Source: Zygnema cylindricum (Eukaryota; Streptophyta; Zygnematophyceae; Zygnematales; Zygnemataceae). From it: 60,000 nucleotides of DNA. The DNA is taken from the NCBI GenBank assembly GCA_037447655.1, contig JBBHKE010002075.1, forward strand, positions 1 through 60,000. The letters run 5' to 3'. Each line of letters starts with the position of its first letter. The first letter of the stretch is position 1. Positions 23,956 through 35,100 of the stretch are shown in pieces. The notes under the pieces are model-generated. The model saw only the letters and a program-made list of their open reading frames with translations. It made no database searches and was not told where the DNA came from. A program made the position numbers and the translations under genes.

Positions 23956-26900
23956 ATGGCCTGTGTCTCTGCCAGTGCGCTTTCCGCATGCGCCAGTGTC
24001 GCCTTGACGCAGGCTTCTCCTAAGTTCACAAAACTTAGCAGCAGCCGTCTGAGAGCCAATCAATTTGCCTCGTCGGAGCTTGTCAGCAGCCTTGCTGTTG
24101 GCCCTTCCAAAAGGAAGGCTGCTTCATTCATGGCCGCACAGCCAGGTGCCAGATCCGCCTTTTTGTCGGCTAGAAAATGTCCGGGCGTGTAATATTAGTA
24201 ATATATATAGATATTATATATTATTATATTATATAGTAATATTCATATATTATTTATATAATATTATATATACATATTATATCAGTAATATAGTGAGGTC
24301 GGTTTCAGTGAGGATGGAAGAGCGAGGGAGAGATAAGTTTTTTGGCATGGCTTAGTGTTCGTTTTTGCCAACAGTTAACTTTCTGACTGTCTAGATAAAG
24401 TTGAGTGAGACTGTTTTGGACAATGTGGTTATTTTGTTTGTGAAATGGAAAGTCAATGTTGCCCTAAGTTGCTGTCAGAGCATTTAGCATCTCTGAAATG
24501 TGTATAGAAAGGTCACAGCTAAATAGACGCTGGCAGCAATGATTTTTTTTCGCAAATGCTGGTGGACTGTCACCCTTTACCTGTCCGCAGTTTTTTTTAT
24601 TTTTAGCCCATGTCATGCCTGGCTGGATAGATCAGGAATGGTTGTTGTTCACTTTTACGCTGGACAATGCTGCAGCAGTCATGTTTCTGTGAGCTTGATA
24701 TGATTACCTTTGATGTAACTTCTATATGATTGTTAATAAACTTATGAATAATTAACTATTGAGAGTAGCATGTATGAAAATGATTAACTTTACATGAATC
24801 CGTTTTATGATTGTTTAGTATGATTCCTTAATACAACTGCCCTTGATCGGTTTGCATGTATGGTTAATATGATTAATTTTCTATGAATCCTTAATATGAT
24901 TACCTTTGATAAGTAGCATGTTAACTATTCAACTATGTCAGTTCTCTGGCAGGGCTGTGATGTACCTACATTGCATGCTGGAGTTTAGTCTACTTGACTT
25001 TATCATTTTATGAGCAATGACTTCTTTGGCTGTATCGTCCAAGCTTCATATAATCTGTTAACCATAGTTTAAATGTTCCAAAACGATTGGAAACGCTATA
25101 TGTCATATTCTCGCACTGTACTTGTATTTTTCCCTAAGTAGCTGTATTTTACACGTAGAGTACGTGGTCGCCACGCGTTGTTTCCAATTGTTTTTGTATA
25201 TTTGAACTATGCTGTAACTATCGAGTTTCTACTTACAGCTCAATTTTATGACTCAAAAAATGGCGTTTGTGCTGTCTGAGCAGTGGCGAAAGTGCTCACA
25301 CAGGACGAGCTGAAGCAGATCGCTGCAGAGAAGGTATATCAATCCCCAGGTTGGCGTCTCTTCAACAGTAAATAAATAAAAATCCAGCTGATTCTAGCTG
25401 AAAATCCAAATAGCTATCCGTAATAATGTGTATCCTGTCTATCTATTTGTGGCTGCCTGGGATCTTACAAGATTATTTGGATTGTAAAATAGCTTCTCTT
25501 AAATAACAAATGAATGAAATTCAAGCTGATTCTAGCTGAGATTTAAATGATAGCGTATCCTGTCTGTCCTTGGTCGCCTAAGATACGTACAAGAATATTT
25601 GGATGGCAATAGGAGGCTCAAAAATTGCTTCAGTTTTGACTATGTTATTGGACACAACAAAGTTCAAACAGTATTCTGTTTGCATGTCAATGCAACAAGA
25701 TTCATGAGAAAGAACAAGATTTTGACAAGAAAGGGCCTTAATCAAGTCAAATTCTTGACCATGGCTGATTAAAAGTATTGTTGCAAGCTTTGTCTTTTTT
25801 AACTTGGTGTAACGATTTCAGTTAGTTTCGATGGATGACAAACGTGTCTTGCACTAAGTTTCCTGTTTTTTCCGATAGGCGACATTTGTCTTACACAGAA
25901 TTTACTGTTTTTATGAGGAAATGCAGGCAGTCGAATATGTTGAGAGTGGGATGGTTCTCGGTTTGGGAACTGGTTCTACTGCGGCTTTTGCTGTGGCCAA
26001 GATTGGGGAGCTTCTGAAGGTGGGCCTCACTTTTTTTGTGTCCCTTTCCTTTTTTGGCCTTTTTTTTTTCTTTTTAGACCCTTTCCTTTTTGTAAGCTCT
26101 TTGCAGAAGACAATTTGTTTAACGGTGGCACACTGTGTATCGTTATCAACGTTAATGTGTTTTCCAGCCTTCAGAATGAATTTTCTCCTTGCACATTTGT
26201 TGGATTTTTATTTCTACGGTTGTGATGTAAAGGTAAAATTCTTACCTTCCTGGTCTCCGTGTGAAAATCGGACATGTGTGCACAGAAAAAAATTGCTTCA
26301 AAGTCCCAAAAAACATCAACGCTAATGAGCAATACACCATGTTCTGTTCCTCAAGTATTTTTTAGGATTACTTTGTCTTTAGCTTGGATGACGTTGTGAC
26401 TCTTGTCAGAAGATTGTGTTTGACTTTGTCTTACACGGCCCAAATCAGACAGCACATGGGGGGACAGGCCATGTCCTGGGGGACAAACAGCAAGAGGTCA
26501 TCTGGTATAGGCAATTTATTACATTTGACAGGATTTTGAAATTGAGTTAGCGAGTTTTGTTGTGTGCGCTCAACGTGACACATGTGATACTATCATTAAT
26601 TGTACAAAAGAGCATACAATGTGTGCAGTGTTCTGCATGATTACTGCGATACTGAGTAATCATAGGACTCTTCTGGAGGATATTAGTGGCTGTCAGTGAA
26701 CCCACACCTCGGTCTCCCGGTTAATGTTGGGTTTTATTTATTTTGTCACAGGAGGGCAAGCTGAAGGACATTGTTGGTGTGCCAACTTCCAAGGTATGTT
26801 TCTGTTCTTTTATGTACAAGGGCAAGCCTCTTAGTACTAGGGAACACCAATGGCTACACAATTGCTTTTGTTTCACAGGTTGTGAAATGGGATCCATTCA

Positions 26901-29900
26901 GTAATTTTTGCTGAATTAGCATAGTTGTCTTTTCTGAAATTTTGATTGTAAAGTCTCTGTGGTTTTCTTTTTTTTTTCTCGATCTGTACTTAAAGTTGTT
27001 TATCTGGATGTTTTGCAGAGGACAGCAGAGCAGGCAGCTTCTTTGGGCATTCCACTTTCAGTTCTTGATGATCATCCTAAAGTAAGCTTGGAAATGGAAG
27101 ATCTAATCATAAGTATGCATTCATGCAGTGATTGAGAACGCCCTGTTAGCTGTCATTTTGACTTGACAACCTTTATCATGTTATGTAAATTGCAAAGGAT
27201 GTACTTTTTGTCCTATGTGTTTATGTGCTGTCTTTTCTGCGACAGTGTTGAGATCTAGCATTTCTATCACAGTTTCAGCAAGAGCGGCTGGAAAGATCTT
27301 GTTCTTGAAAACAAATATTCGGTCATTTGGAAATCAAACTTGTCAAGAACAGTTCATTAATAATATGATAACAGGTTTACTAAATATAATGCAAACACAT
27401 ATAATGGAATGGTTTCCAAACGAAATGTTTCAATATACCCAGCCATGCTTCTAGTCGTTCTTTAACTTTGTTGAGATTTCGGTGTTACAGATTGATTTGG
27501 CCATTGATGGCTCTGATGAGGTGGATCCGGATCTCAACCTTGTCAAAGGGCGTGGAGGTGCTCTTCTTCGGGAAAAGGTGAGCTTTACAAGTTTAACACC
27601 TTATAGCAAGAAGACTCGAATAAAATGGCATTGGAATTAGACAAAGATTGGCATTTGAATTAAATGAAGAATCCCATTTGAATAACCTTTACCAGGATTG
27701 TTGGAAACTGCTTGAAGAAGAACTGAAACCCAATGGTATGTTTGCAAGGCACAAACCATGTTGTTGTTTGCAAGGCACATGGGTCAGGGATTTCTAGCAC
27801 TCTGTGAACCAGTATGCATGGGCGAGCTTTGAGGTTGTCGACGAAAAAATGGTCCAGGGGTCAACAAAACGATAGCTAACCTGTAAAAGTTGCAGGGGGC
27901 AAGCCAGTGAGAGGAGCAAGGGCTTCAAAAGTGTAGTAAGGATCATAGTTTAAACGTGAGAAAACTTACATGTGGTTACCTCGTACCACACTCGTATTAT
28001 ATGCCCTTTTCGAGTTTAGTAATATTTGTAAAGTACAAGGTCTCACCACGTATAGCGCCTCCAATTACTTTTGCACATCTAACTATGGTGAAGATCCATG
28101 GACTGTTGAAATCGTGAGTGTATATTTTACAGGATCATTTGTGTAGCATTGATGTTCTTGAGATTTAAATATTTGCCCGCACTGTGGGCTGCAACAGTAT
28201 TGTTATAGCACCCTAACCTGGTATAAAGGAGTATGAAATCATCAGTGTTTATATTTTGACAGAGTTTTCATGAAGCCTTGTGTGTTTTACTTCAAGTTGG
28301 CCTCTTCTTTCAGATGCTGGAAGGGAGGATTTATTGATGGAATTATCGGGACAAAGTCGTCATCTGAGTTTCTTACTTATTGTCCTTGGGAAAGGTGGTA
28401 ACAGATGGTGGAGAAGGCATCTGCAAAATTTATCGTAATTGTGGATGAAACAAAGGTTAGAATAAATAAACTGTTCCAAGTACTAGCCTGTAGTTGTCCT
28501 ACCTGTGCAAGTATTTGTTTCTGAAGCGCAAGTATGCCTGCATTATTAAGCTCCAACCGTCTCAGGGCCAGAACATTCTTTAGAGGTCTTCTGTAAAGGG
28601 TAACTCCAAAGCTTCAAAAAATTGTCAATTTTCAGAGAGAACCTGAATTCCGTAATTAATTACAGAGTTGATTTCTTTAAAGGGACACTGGTTGTATATC
28701 AAGCTCATGGGTATGTTCGTTGCGCATGTAGAAGGATAAAAATCTTACAAGCTTGATTTCTTTGAAAGAGTGGTTGTATGTTGAGCTCATGGGTGTGTTC
28801 CTTACACGTGTGGAAAGGGAAAGGGATGATGCAGTTAGTGGATGGGCTCGGTGGCAGTGGTCTGGCTATGCCAGTTGAAGTTGTCCAGTTTTGCTGGAAG
28901 TACAATTTGGAGCGTCTCAAAGCTCTCCCAGAAGTCGCAGGCTGTGAGGTATGTGCTTTATGTCACTTGAATTCAGTAGGCACTTTCATTTTCTATGTCA
29001 TGTTTTAGTCATGTTATCCGTTTTTTGGTCAAATGTCGGTCATTGTGGTAGCATGACCAAGAGATGACGAAAACATGGGCAATGTTTAAGTGAGAATATG
29101 CCAAGTGTCTATGTTTAGAAGAAACGAAGTATCAAATCTCTCCCAAAGGTCGCAAGCTGCAAGGTAATGGGGCTTATGCGACTTGAAGACGGTGTCTGTA
29201 GCATTACCCCCGCTTACCGTTGACTTGAAATAGCAATTCTAGGAGACTTAGACCTTTTAAGAATCAAAAACTGTTCTTTTTTCTACAATTTAATTAAACG
29301 TGATCGATCGGGACCCCTATGTGAAGTCATCAATGCCCATCTTTTGTGGGGCTTGATTTGTGTTTCAAGCTCGGAAGTTGCGAAAACGCTTTCCATATCG
29401 TCGGGGCGCGCCCTAACTTTTTCAGTAACTTTGGTCCTCGGTTTTTTGTCGGTGGGAAAAACTTACTTTTACGGTCATTTTTTGTACGGCTGTGGTTATG
29501 TTATGTAAGTTCATAAGAAACGGTTTAAAACACCCCAACACATAGAAACATTTTGGGTAAAACCGTAGGCGGGAATAATTCTTGTGTCAACAATGTGAGG
29601 TAATGTCTACAAGTGTTGTTCATGTTAATTTGTGACTCTGTTTTTATTAGGCAAGATGTCGAAGGAGACTCGTGAAAATGGCCAATTGTTGTTCACTTTA
29701 TCAAAAGAACTCACTGTTGTTATCATGATTTGTGGAACAGGCTAAACTAAGAATGGACGGGGATGTGCCATACGTCACTGATAACTCGAACTATATTGTT
29801 GACCTCTACTTCACGGTGAGGACACACTTCTTAATAGAGGCTCTTGTATGACTCTTTGAAGAAGGAGAACAGTGAACTCTTTGTGTTCATTTCATGTTTG

Positions 29901-30563
29901 TACGAGGTGTCATGTCCCCGTCAACTCTTTCTGATTGGACTTTATTTTCCAGACATATCAACCAACCTCTCAATTTCGAGCCTCTCCTACACTGCCCACG
30001 CTGTTAATGTTAATTACTCTAATCCGGTCGTGACGTTTTTTTTTTTAACTCTTAAAATAGTGTAAACGACACTTGTATTTGAAGGAGTTGACCACAATCC
30101 ACCATGTCTCCCTGCACTAAATTAGTCTAATTAGTCTAAGTAGTCTTTCGCATTTACACTAGTAATTTCTTTAATAGCGTTGGGCAATGTATTAGTGAGA
30201 ATCTGTCCTTGAAATTCTACTCACGATTCACTGTTTTCGTTTTATTTGGGCTTTTTCTCCTAAAGACCAATGGCTCCGTTTCCCTTACTTCTTTTGGTCC
30301 TCATTTTAAACATACACAATCGTGATCGATCATGAGTCAATGTATTTACAGTGACATATAATTTGTGTTCTATGAAATATTTTATAACGTTTGTAATTTT
30401 GTTCATGATGTATTATTTCCTGCAGTCACCTATTAAAGATGCATGGGCCGCGGCAAAGGCTATATCTGCTCTCGAGGGAGTGGTTGATCATGGTCTCTTT
30501 TTGGACATGGCCACTGTCGTCATTATTGCCGGGTCAACCGGTATCGAGGTAAAGACAAAATGA
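23956..30563 (+). CDS. RPI: Ribose-5-phosphate isomerase A, probably plastid-targeted
   Basis: Interconverts ribose-5-phosphate and ribulose-5-phosphate (Calvin cycle/pentose phosphate pathway). Exons: 23956-24145, 25281-25333, 25927-26019, 26752-26793, 27019-27081, 27491-27577, 28405-28455, 28835-28948, 29741-29815, 30426-30563; phases agree, 301 aa. The start has a textbook context (gccgccATGG). Residues 1 to about 63 are Ala/Ser/Lys-rich and nearly acid-free ([20 protein letters not shown] at the start), as in a chloroplast transit peptide. The mature enzyme starts near [14 protein letters not shown], then [10 protein letters not shown] (phosphate loop), [34 protein letters not shown] and LLREK with the catalytic Asp, Lys and Glu positions known from E. 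coli RpiA, then [28 protein letters not shown] and GVVDHGLFL. It matches plant plastid RPI closely. The exon 1 donor (24146) and exon 2 acceptor (25281 or 25284) are the least certain junctions. Its introns contain few CT tracts and its exons are GC-richer than in neighbouring genes. Confidence 0.95.
24190..24292. repeat. AT palindromic tract in RPI intron 1
   Basis: About 100 bases of 'taatatatatagatattata' type sequence just inside the first intron; almost entirely A/T and capable of hairpins. The remaining intron, to 25280, is ordinary with no features seen. Confidence 0.7.
25378..25610. repeat. Approximately 120-bp tandem duplication in RPI intron 2
   Basis: 'ccagctgattctagctga', later 'gtatcctgtct' and 'acaagattatttgga' recur in the same order in the second half ('caagctgattctagctga', 'gtatcctgtct', 'acaagaatatttgga'). 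Both copies are non-coding and diverged. Confidence 0.85.
26125..26345. mobile_element. Probable small MITE in RPI intron 3
   Basis: The ends look inverted ('cacactgtgtatcgttatcaacgttaatg' against 'caacgctaatgagcaatacaccatg' reversed), and the interior 'ttgcacatttgttgga' resembles sequence at about 52945. The boundaries and family are tentative. Confidence 0.4.
28667..28822. repeat. Approximately 82-bp tandem duplication in RPI intron 7
   Basis: 'ttgatttctttaaagg...ctggttgtatatcaagctcatgggta' is followed by 'ttgatttctttgaaag...tggttgtatgttgagctcatgggtg'. The second copy runs into the true acceptor of exon 8 at 28834; the first ends in 'cttacaag' without a usable acceptor. Confidence 0.9.
29114..29200 (+). 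repeat. Decayed copy of the 3' end of RPI exon 8 inside intron 8
   Basis: Aligns with 28905-28985: 'ctctcccagaagtcgcaggc' (exon) against 'ctctcccaaaggtcgcaagc', then 'gaggtatgtgctttatg.cacttgaa' against 'aaggtaatggggcttatgcgacttgaa'. The copy therefore includes the splice-donor region. Offset about 215 bp. Confidence 0.88.
29988..30191 (+). mobile_element. Tc1/mariner-like MITE (TA-flanked) in RPI intron 9
   Basis: (TA)CACTGCCCACGCTGTTAATG at the left and 'taatagcgttgggcaatg(TA)' at the right. About 204 bp; same family as 20823-21207. Confidence 0.8.
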
Positions 30564-32151
30564 ATAATGACTTAGGTTGTAAAATTCCAAACGACAGAGT
30601 AGTCTATATGGAGCGTAGTGTCAAATTTTAGCCATAGAAAACTCAGAATCGTGAAACAGGGCAACAAATATCGCATTATCAGTTATCTTTGTTGTTGCAA
30701 AGTTTTGGAGATGTGAGCTAGAAAGCTGTTCGTTCGTTCATGCAAAGCAGAGCGAAATCAGTTATGGCGGTTATGGAATCAGTTATGGCAGTTATGGAAT
30801 CAGTTATAGTTTATTTAATTGCTGCTAGTTAGTTAGCTGGATTGGCGCTAGGTACCTTCAGTGAATAGCCTTTTGGCTACCTTATTTTAAAATGGTAACG
30901 GTAATACTGGTGATGGTGATGGTGATGGTGATGGTGATGTTGGTTGTGACGATGGTGACCGTGAATGTTTTCCGTGTAATAAGAATACAAATGTGGACGG
31001 AAGTTACAGCAAGAGTTTCTCAATTTGTGGTAATGTTCGTGTCGTCAAACTAATATTTAATATCAGAAAATATAATATTACATAATATATTATATTGTAT
31101 AATACTCAAATGAATGTAAGCGTGCCTTAATTCCTAGTGTCGTATGGTTTTTTGTTGACAACCTATTGTCATTATCAACCTAAGGTTGATTATGTTTCTT
31201 TTCTGTGAATCTCCAGCTATCACAAGCAGATGAAAGCATGACAGATACTGAAATCTCAGCAAAAACAAGCTTACCCGGTAAAAATTCAGTTTATTATTGC
31301 TATTATTATTATTATTATTATTATTATTGTATAGACAAGTATCTGTTCCGGTTGGATATGCCGCATTCAAAACCTCCAAACTACTTCATCCAATTACACA
31401 TGGCGTGTTTCTGCTGTTAGATAAGGGCGCTTTTCTATAATGGCTCTAAGACAATGCTGAGGAAAAATTGAAGGACACATGCCAGTTAATTTTTTACAAT
31501 TCTGTGACACATTCGTTTAGGTGTGGTTGCTTTACAGTTGCTTTTTGGTCTGATTTTGAGTTGAGCATGAGACACTATGTTTGTTTTTCCTGTTCGTCAT
31601 GTCCTTTTTAGTGTTCACAGGTTAGTTGACTTAATTAATTGCATTTCCACTTTCATTTTGCCTTAAACTTCACCGCATGTTATTTAATTAAAGATTAATA
31701 TCTCCGTGACATGTGTCACATATTTAACTTTGAAGTTACACTTTCCATGGTGAGTTTCACGTCGGCAAGTTTCTGTCAGTGACATCACATAACTTCTGAT
31801 GAACATTTAAAAACCATAAACGCCATCAAAATTAATTATCATTGCATACAAACAGATGGGAATTCAATGTTCTTTAGTACACATTTTTAAAAAACGCAAA
31901 TTGACTTTGAAAACGGTTATCCACGTCACATCCTCGATTTCAAATGAACATTTAGAAAACGTTTAAAGTTCATTTATACAAAGAGTACATTCCTGAATTG
32001 ATCACATTGGATACAAATAGAGCATTCCAAAAATCAAAGGGTTAAAAAAGTCAAAAATGGATACAAATTAAAACATTTCAAGTGCCACCACACCGTTCCT
32101 TTGCACAAACCCTAAAAGTAACTTAAAAAACCTTTAAAAACCTTAAACCCC
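30564..32151. other. Convergent intergenic region between RPI and the glycosyltransferase gene
   Basis: No gene is supported. It contains (GGTGAT)n at 30910-30942, AT-rich sequence around 31070-31100, (TTA/ATT)n at 31298-31329 and otherwise unstructured AT-rich DNA, presumably including both 3' UTRs. Confidence 0.65.
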
Positions 32152-35100
32152 CTAAATTCTAAAAAAACAAGTAACAAGCTCCGACATTTTCCTCACAGCG
32201 TTTCCCACCCCGTCCTGCAAACTCAACGTTAGTAAATATAAGAAAAAATGGTTTTTAAAAGCCTTATCAATTAGATGCTCGTAAAAATCAAGGATAAATA
32301 ATCAAAGATGACAAGTGTTAAATAATGATAATGGATGATAAATTAGCTTTAATAGGTGTCATATCCTCAGCACACGATATAGAGAGCTATGTTGTAGTAA
32401 AATCTTTTACCCAAACAAAACTGCTTCGTTATGTAAGTGCCCGTATTAGGATACAAAAACAAAAATGTTGACAAAAATGTTGACAAATATATTAACAAAA
32501 ATGTCAACGAAAATGTTTACAAAAACTTTAATAAAAATATTTGATAAAGATGTTAAGAAACAAAGATGTAAAAAAAATGTTGACAAGGATGTTAACAAAA
32601 ATGTAAACAAAGGAGTTGCGAAAAACAAAAATGTTTGACTCCCACGCAGCCAGAATAGGTGGTGACTTTCAATGTCTTCATGCAGTCAGTGTAACATGTA
32701 ATACATGCATACAACTGTCACGGAATTCAAAAAAACAAAGCAATTACAGTTCACAAAACAGTTACAGATCTGTAAAATAGCTCCACAAACCAGTTCCGCA
32801 AAGCAGTTACGGCTCCACAAACAAACAAGTTTCACAAAACAGTCTCACAAAACAGTTACAAAAAAGCTGCGTTTCTTTGGCAAACCTGTTCCACAAACAA
32901 ACCAGCTCCAGAGTCTAATTAAAGTCACAAACCAGATATGTTTATTTCCTACGTCAGCCTTATTTCCTGTTTCCTTTTTGTGCGTCAGTACTAAAACAGC
33001 TACAAACAAAACAAAAACAAACAAAAAAAAATAACAAACAAAAAAAAAAAAAAACCAAAAACCAGAAAACAAACAAACAAACAAAAACTATACGTGGAAA
33101 CCGCACCTCCACCCGCAGATCGGCCGCCAGCTGTTGAGCTCTTAGTTGCACGCCAGCCTGTAAAGCGTACCGGAGGTTGACTGCCAGTCCAGCGGCAGCC
33201 GCCTCAAAGGACGCCGAACCGCCACCTGGCATTAAACTATTGGACGAAACAGGGCGTGACGACACGCCGATCCAATGCATGCGTTCTGCCCAATAGAATT
33301 GATCGAATAGAAAGGGACAGAGAACCTGCAGGAAAAAAATAGGAGAAAGAAAGGATTACATATTTGTGTATGGAAGAATAAATGAAAAAAAAAAAAAAAT
33401 AGAATACATGACCAGAATAAATGACGAAGAAAGGGACAGGGAATCTAGGGGAAGAGAAAGAGAAGAAGAAGGAGAAGGAGAAAAAAGATGAGGATAAAAT
33501 GTAGGAGGATGAGGGGGAGAAAGAGGAGGAGAAGAAGGATTAGAAGAAGAAGAAGGGAAAAAGAAAAGAAGAAGGGGAAGTAGAAGTGGGAGAAGGAGAA
33601 GGAGGAGGAGGAGGAGGAGAAGGAGAAGGAGAAGGGCAAGGGGAGAAGGAGAAGGAAAAGGAGGAGGAGGAGGAGGCGGAGGAGTAGTAAGAGAAGAAGG
33701 AAAAGGAGAAGGAGAAAGAGAAGGTGACCAGAATCCTAAAACAACTGTAAAAAATAACGGAGACAGATATGCCCCAGTTTTTATGAGAATCGCAAAAAAA
33801 CGTTCATCGAAAATAACTGAGAGAGATAATTCCAAGTTTTATGAAAATCGCAAAGAAAATCCCCGCCCCCCCCCCCCCCCCTCCCTCCCTCCCTCTAGTT
33901 TTGTGGACTTGACTCAGTGGATAAGAAGACTAAAAGTCCTCCTGTTCACTCTTCAGGGAAGACGGCCTCTCTCTCTCTCTCCTTGCAGAGCCTGCCCAGG
34001 GTCTTCTCTCCTCTCCCCTCTCTCTCCCTCTCTCCCACCCCTCCCTCTCTCCAACCTCTCTATCCTCCCCTCTCAATCCCCTGGCCTCCCTATAAGTCTC
34101 CTCCTCCTCTCTCCTCTCCTCATTCTCTCCTCCCTCCCTCTCTTCCATCCCATCCCTCCCACTCTCCCTCCCATTCCCTCCCCTCTCTCTCCCCACCCGC
34201 TCCCTCTCTCCTCCTCTCTCTCCATCCCCTCCCCTCCTCACTCTTCCCCAATCCCCTCTCCCCTCCCCTCCCCTCCCCTCCCTCTCCCCTCCCCTCCCCT
34301 CCCCTCCCCTCCCCTCCCCTCTCCCCTCCCCTCCCCTCCCCTCCCCTCCCCTCTCCCCTCCCCTCCCCTCCCCCCCCCTCTCCCCCCCCCCTCCCCTCCC
34401 CTCTCCCCTTCCCTCTCCTTTCCCCTTTTCCCTCCTCTCTCTCTCCCTACCTCCTCTCAATCTCTCCTCCCTCTCACCCTTCACCCTCTCCTCCCTCTCA
34501 CGCTTTCACGCTCTCTCCCTCTCTCCCCCTACCTCCTCTCACCCTCTCCTCCCTCTCACCCTCTCCTCCCTCTCACCCTCTCCTCCCTCTCACTCTCTCT
34601 CTCCCTCTCTCCCTCTCCCTCTCTCACCTGCGGGATTCCTGCATGAAGTGCCGCCGAAGTGGTACCACTGTGCCATCAAAAAAGCCAAAAAAAAAAAAAA
34701 AAAAAATCGACTGAAAATAACCTTTATTGTTTTTAAAAAAATTATTATACCACTATTTATTATATACACTTGTGACATTTATATTTCTTCTGCATATTTC
34801 TTTTTCTACAATTCGTCTTTTCATGTCATCCTCTTCTTTTCCACTTTTCATCTGTTTCCTTGAAAGTGCTTTCTCAAAGAGTTATTTTGTATTATGATTG
34901 TATATAGGTGGACATAGTTAAGTCGAACTAATCTAGGTAGATCTAGAAAAGTTAAAAGGAAACACTAGTTACAAAAATTCTAAAAGTTAGTGGAGAACCC
35001 TTCAACGCTAAAACAATATGTACAAGAAGTACGAAAGTACAAAAATACCAATTAAAGTACTATACTTAAGACTTCTTGTTCTAGGACTTAGCTAGCTAAG

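Noticed and set aside
33783-34714. Overlapping open frames of 184-287 codons, Pro/Ser/Leu-rich or Gly/Arg/Glu-rich
   Set aside because: They read a CCCTCT repeat tract in several frames on both strands; no domain, and the DNA is intronic to the glycosyltransferase gene.
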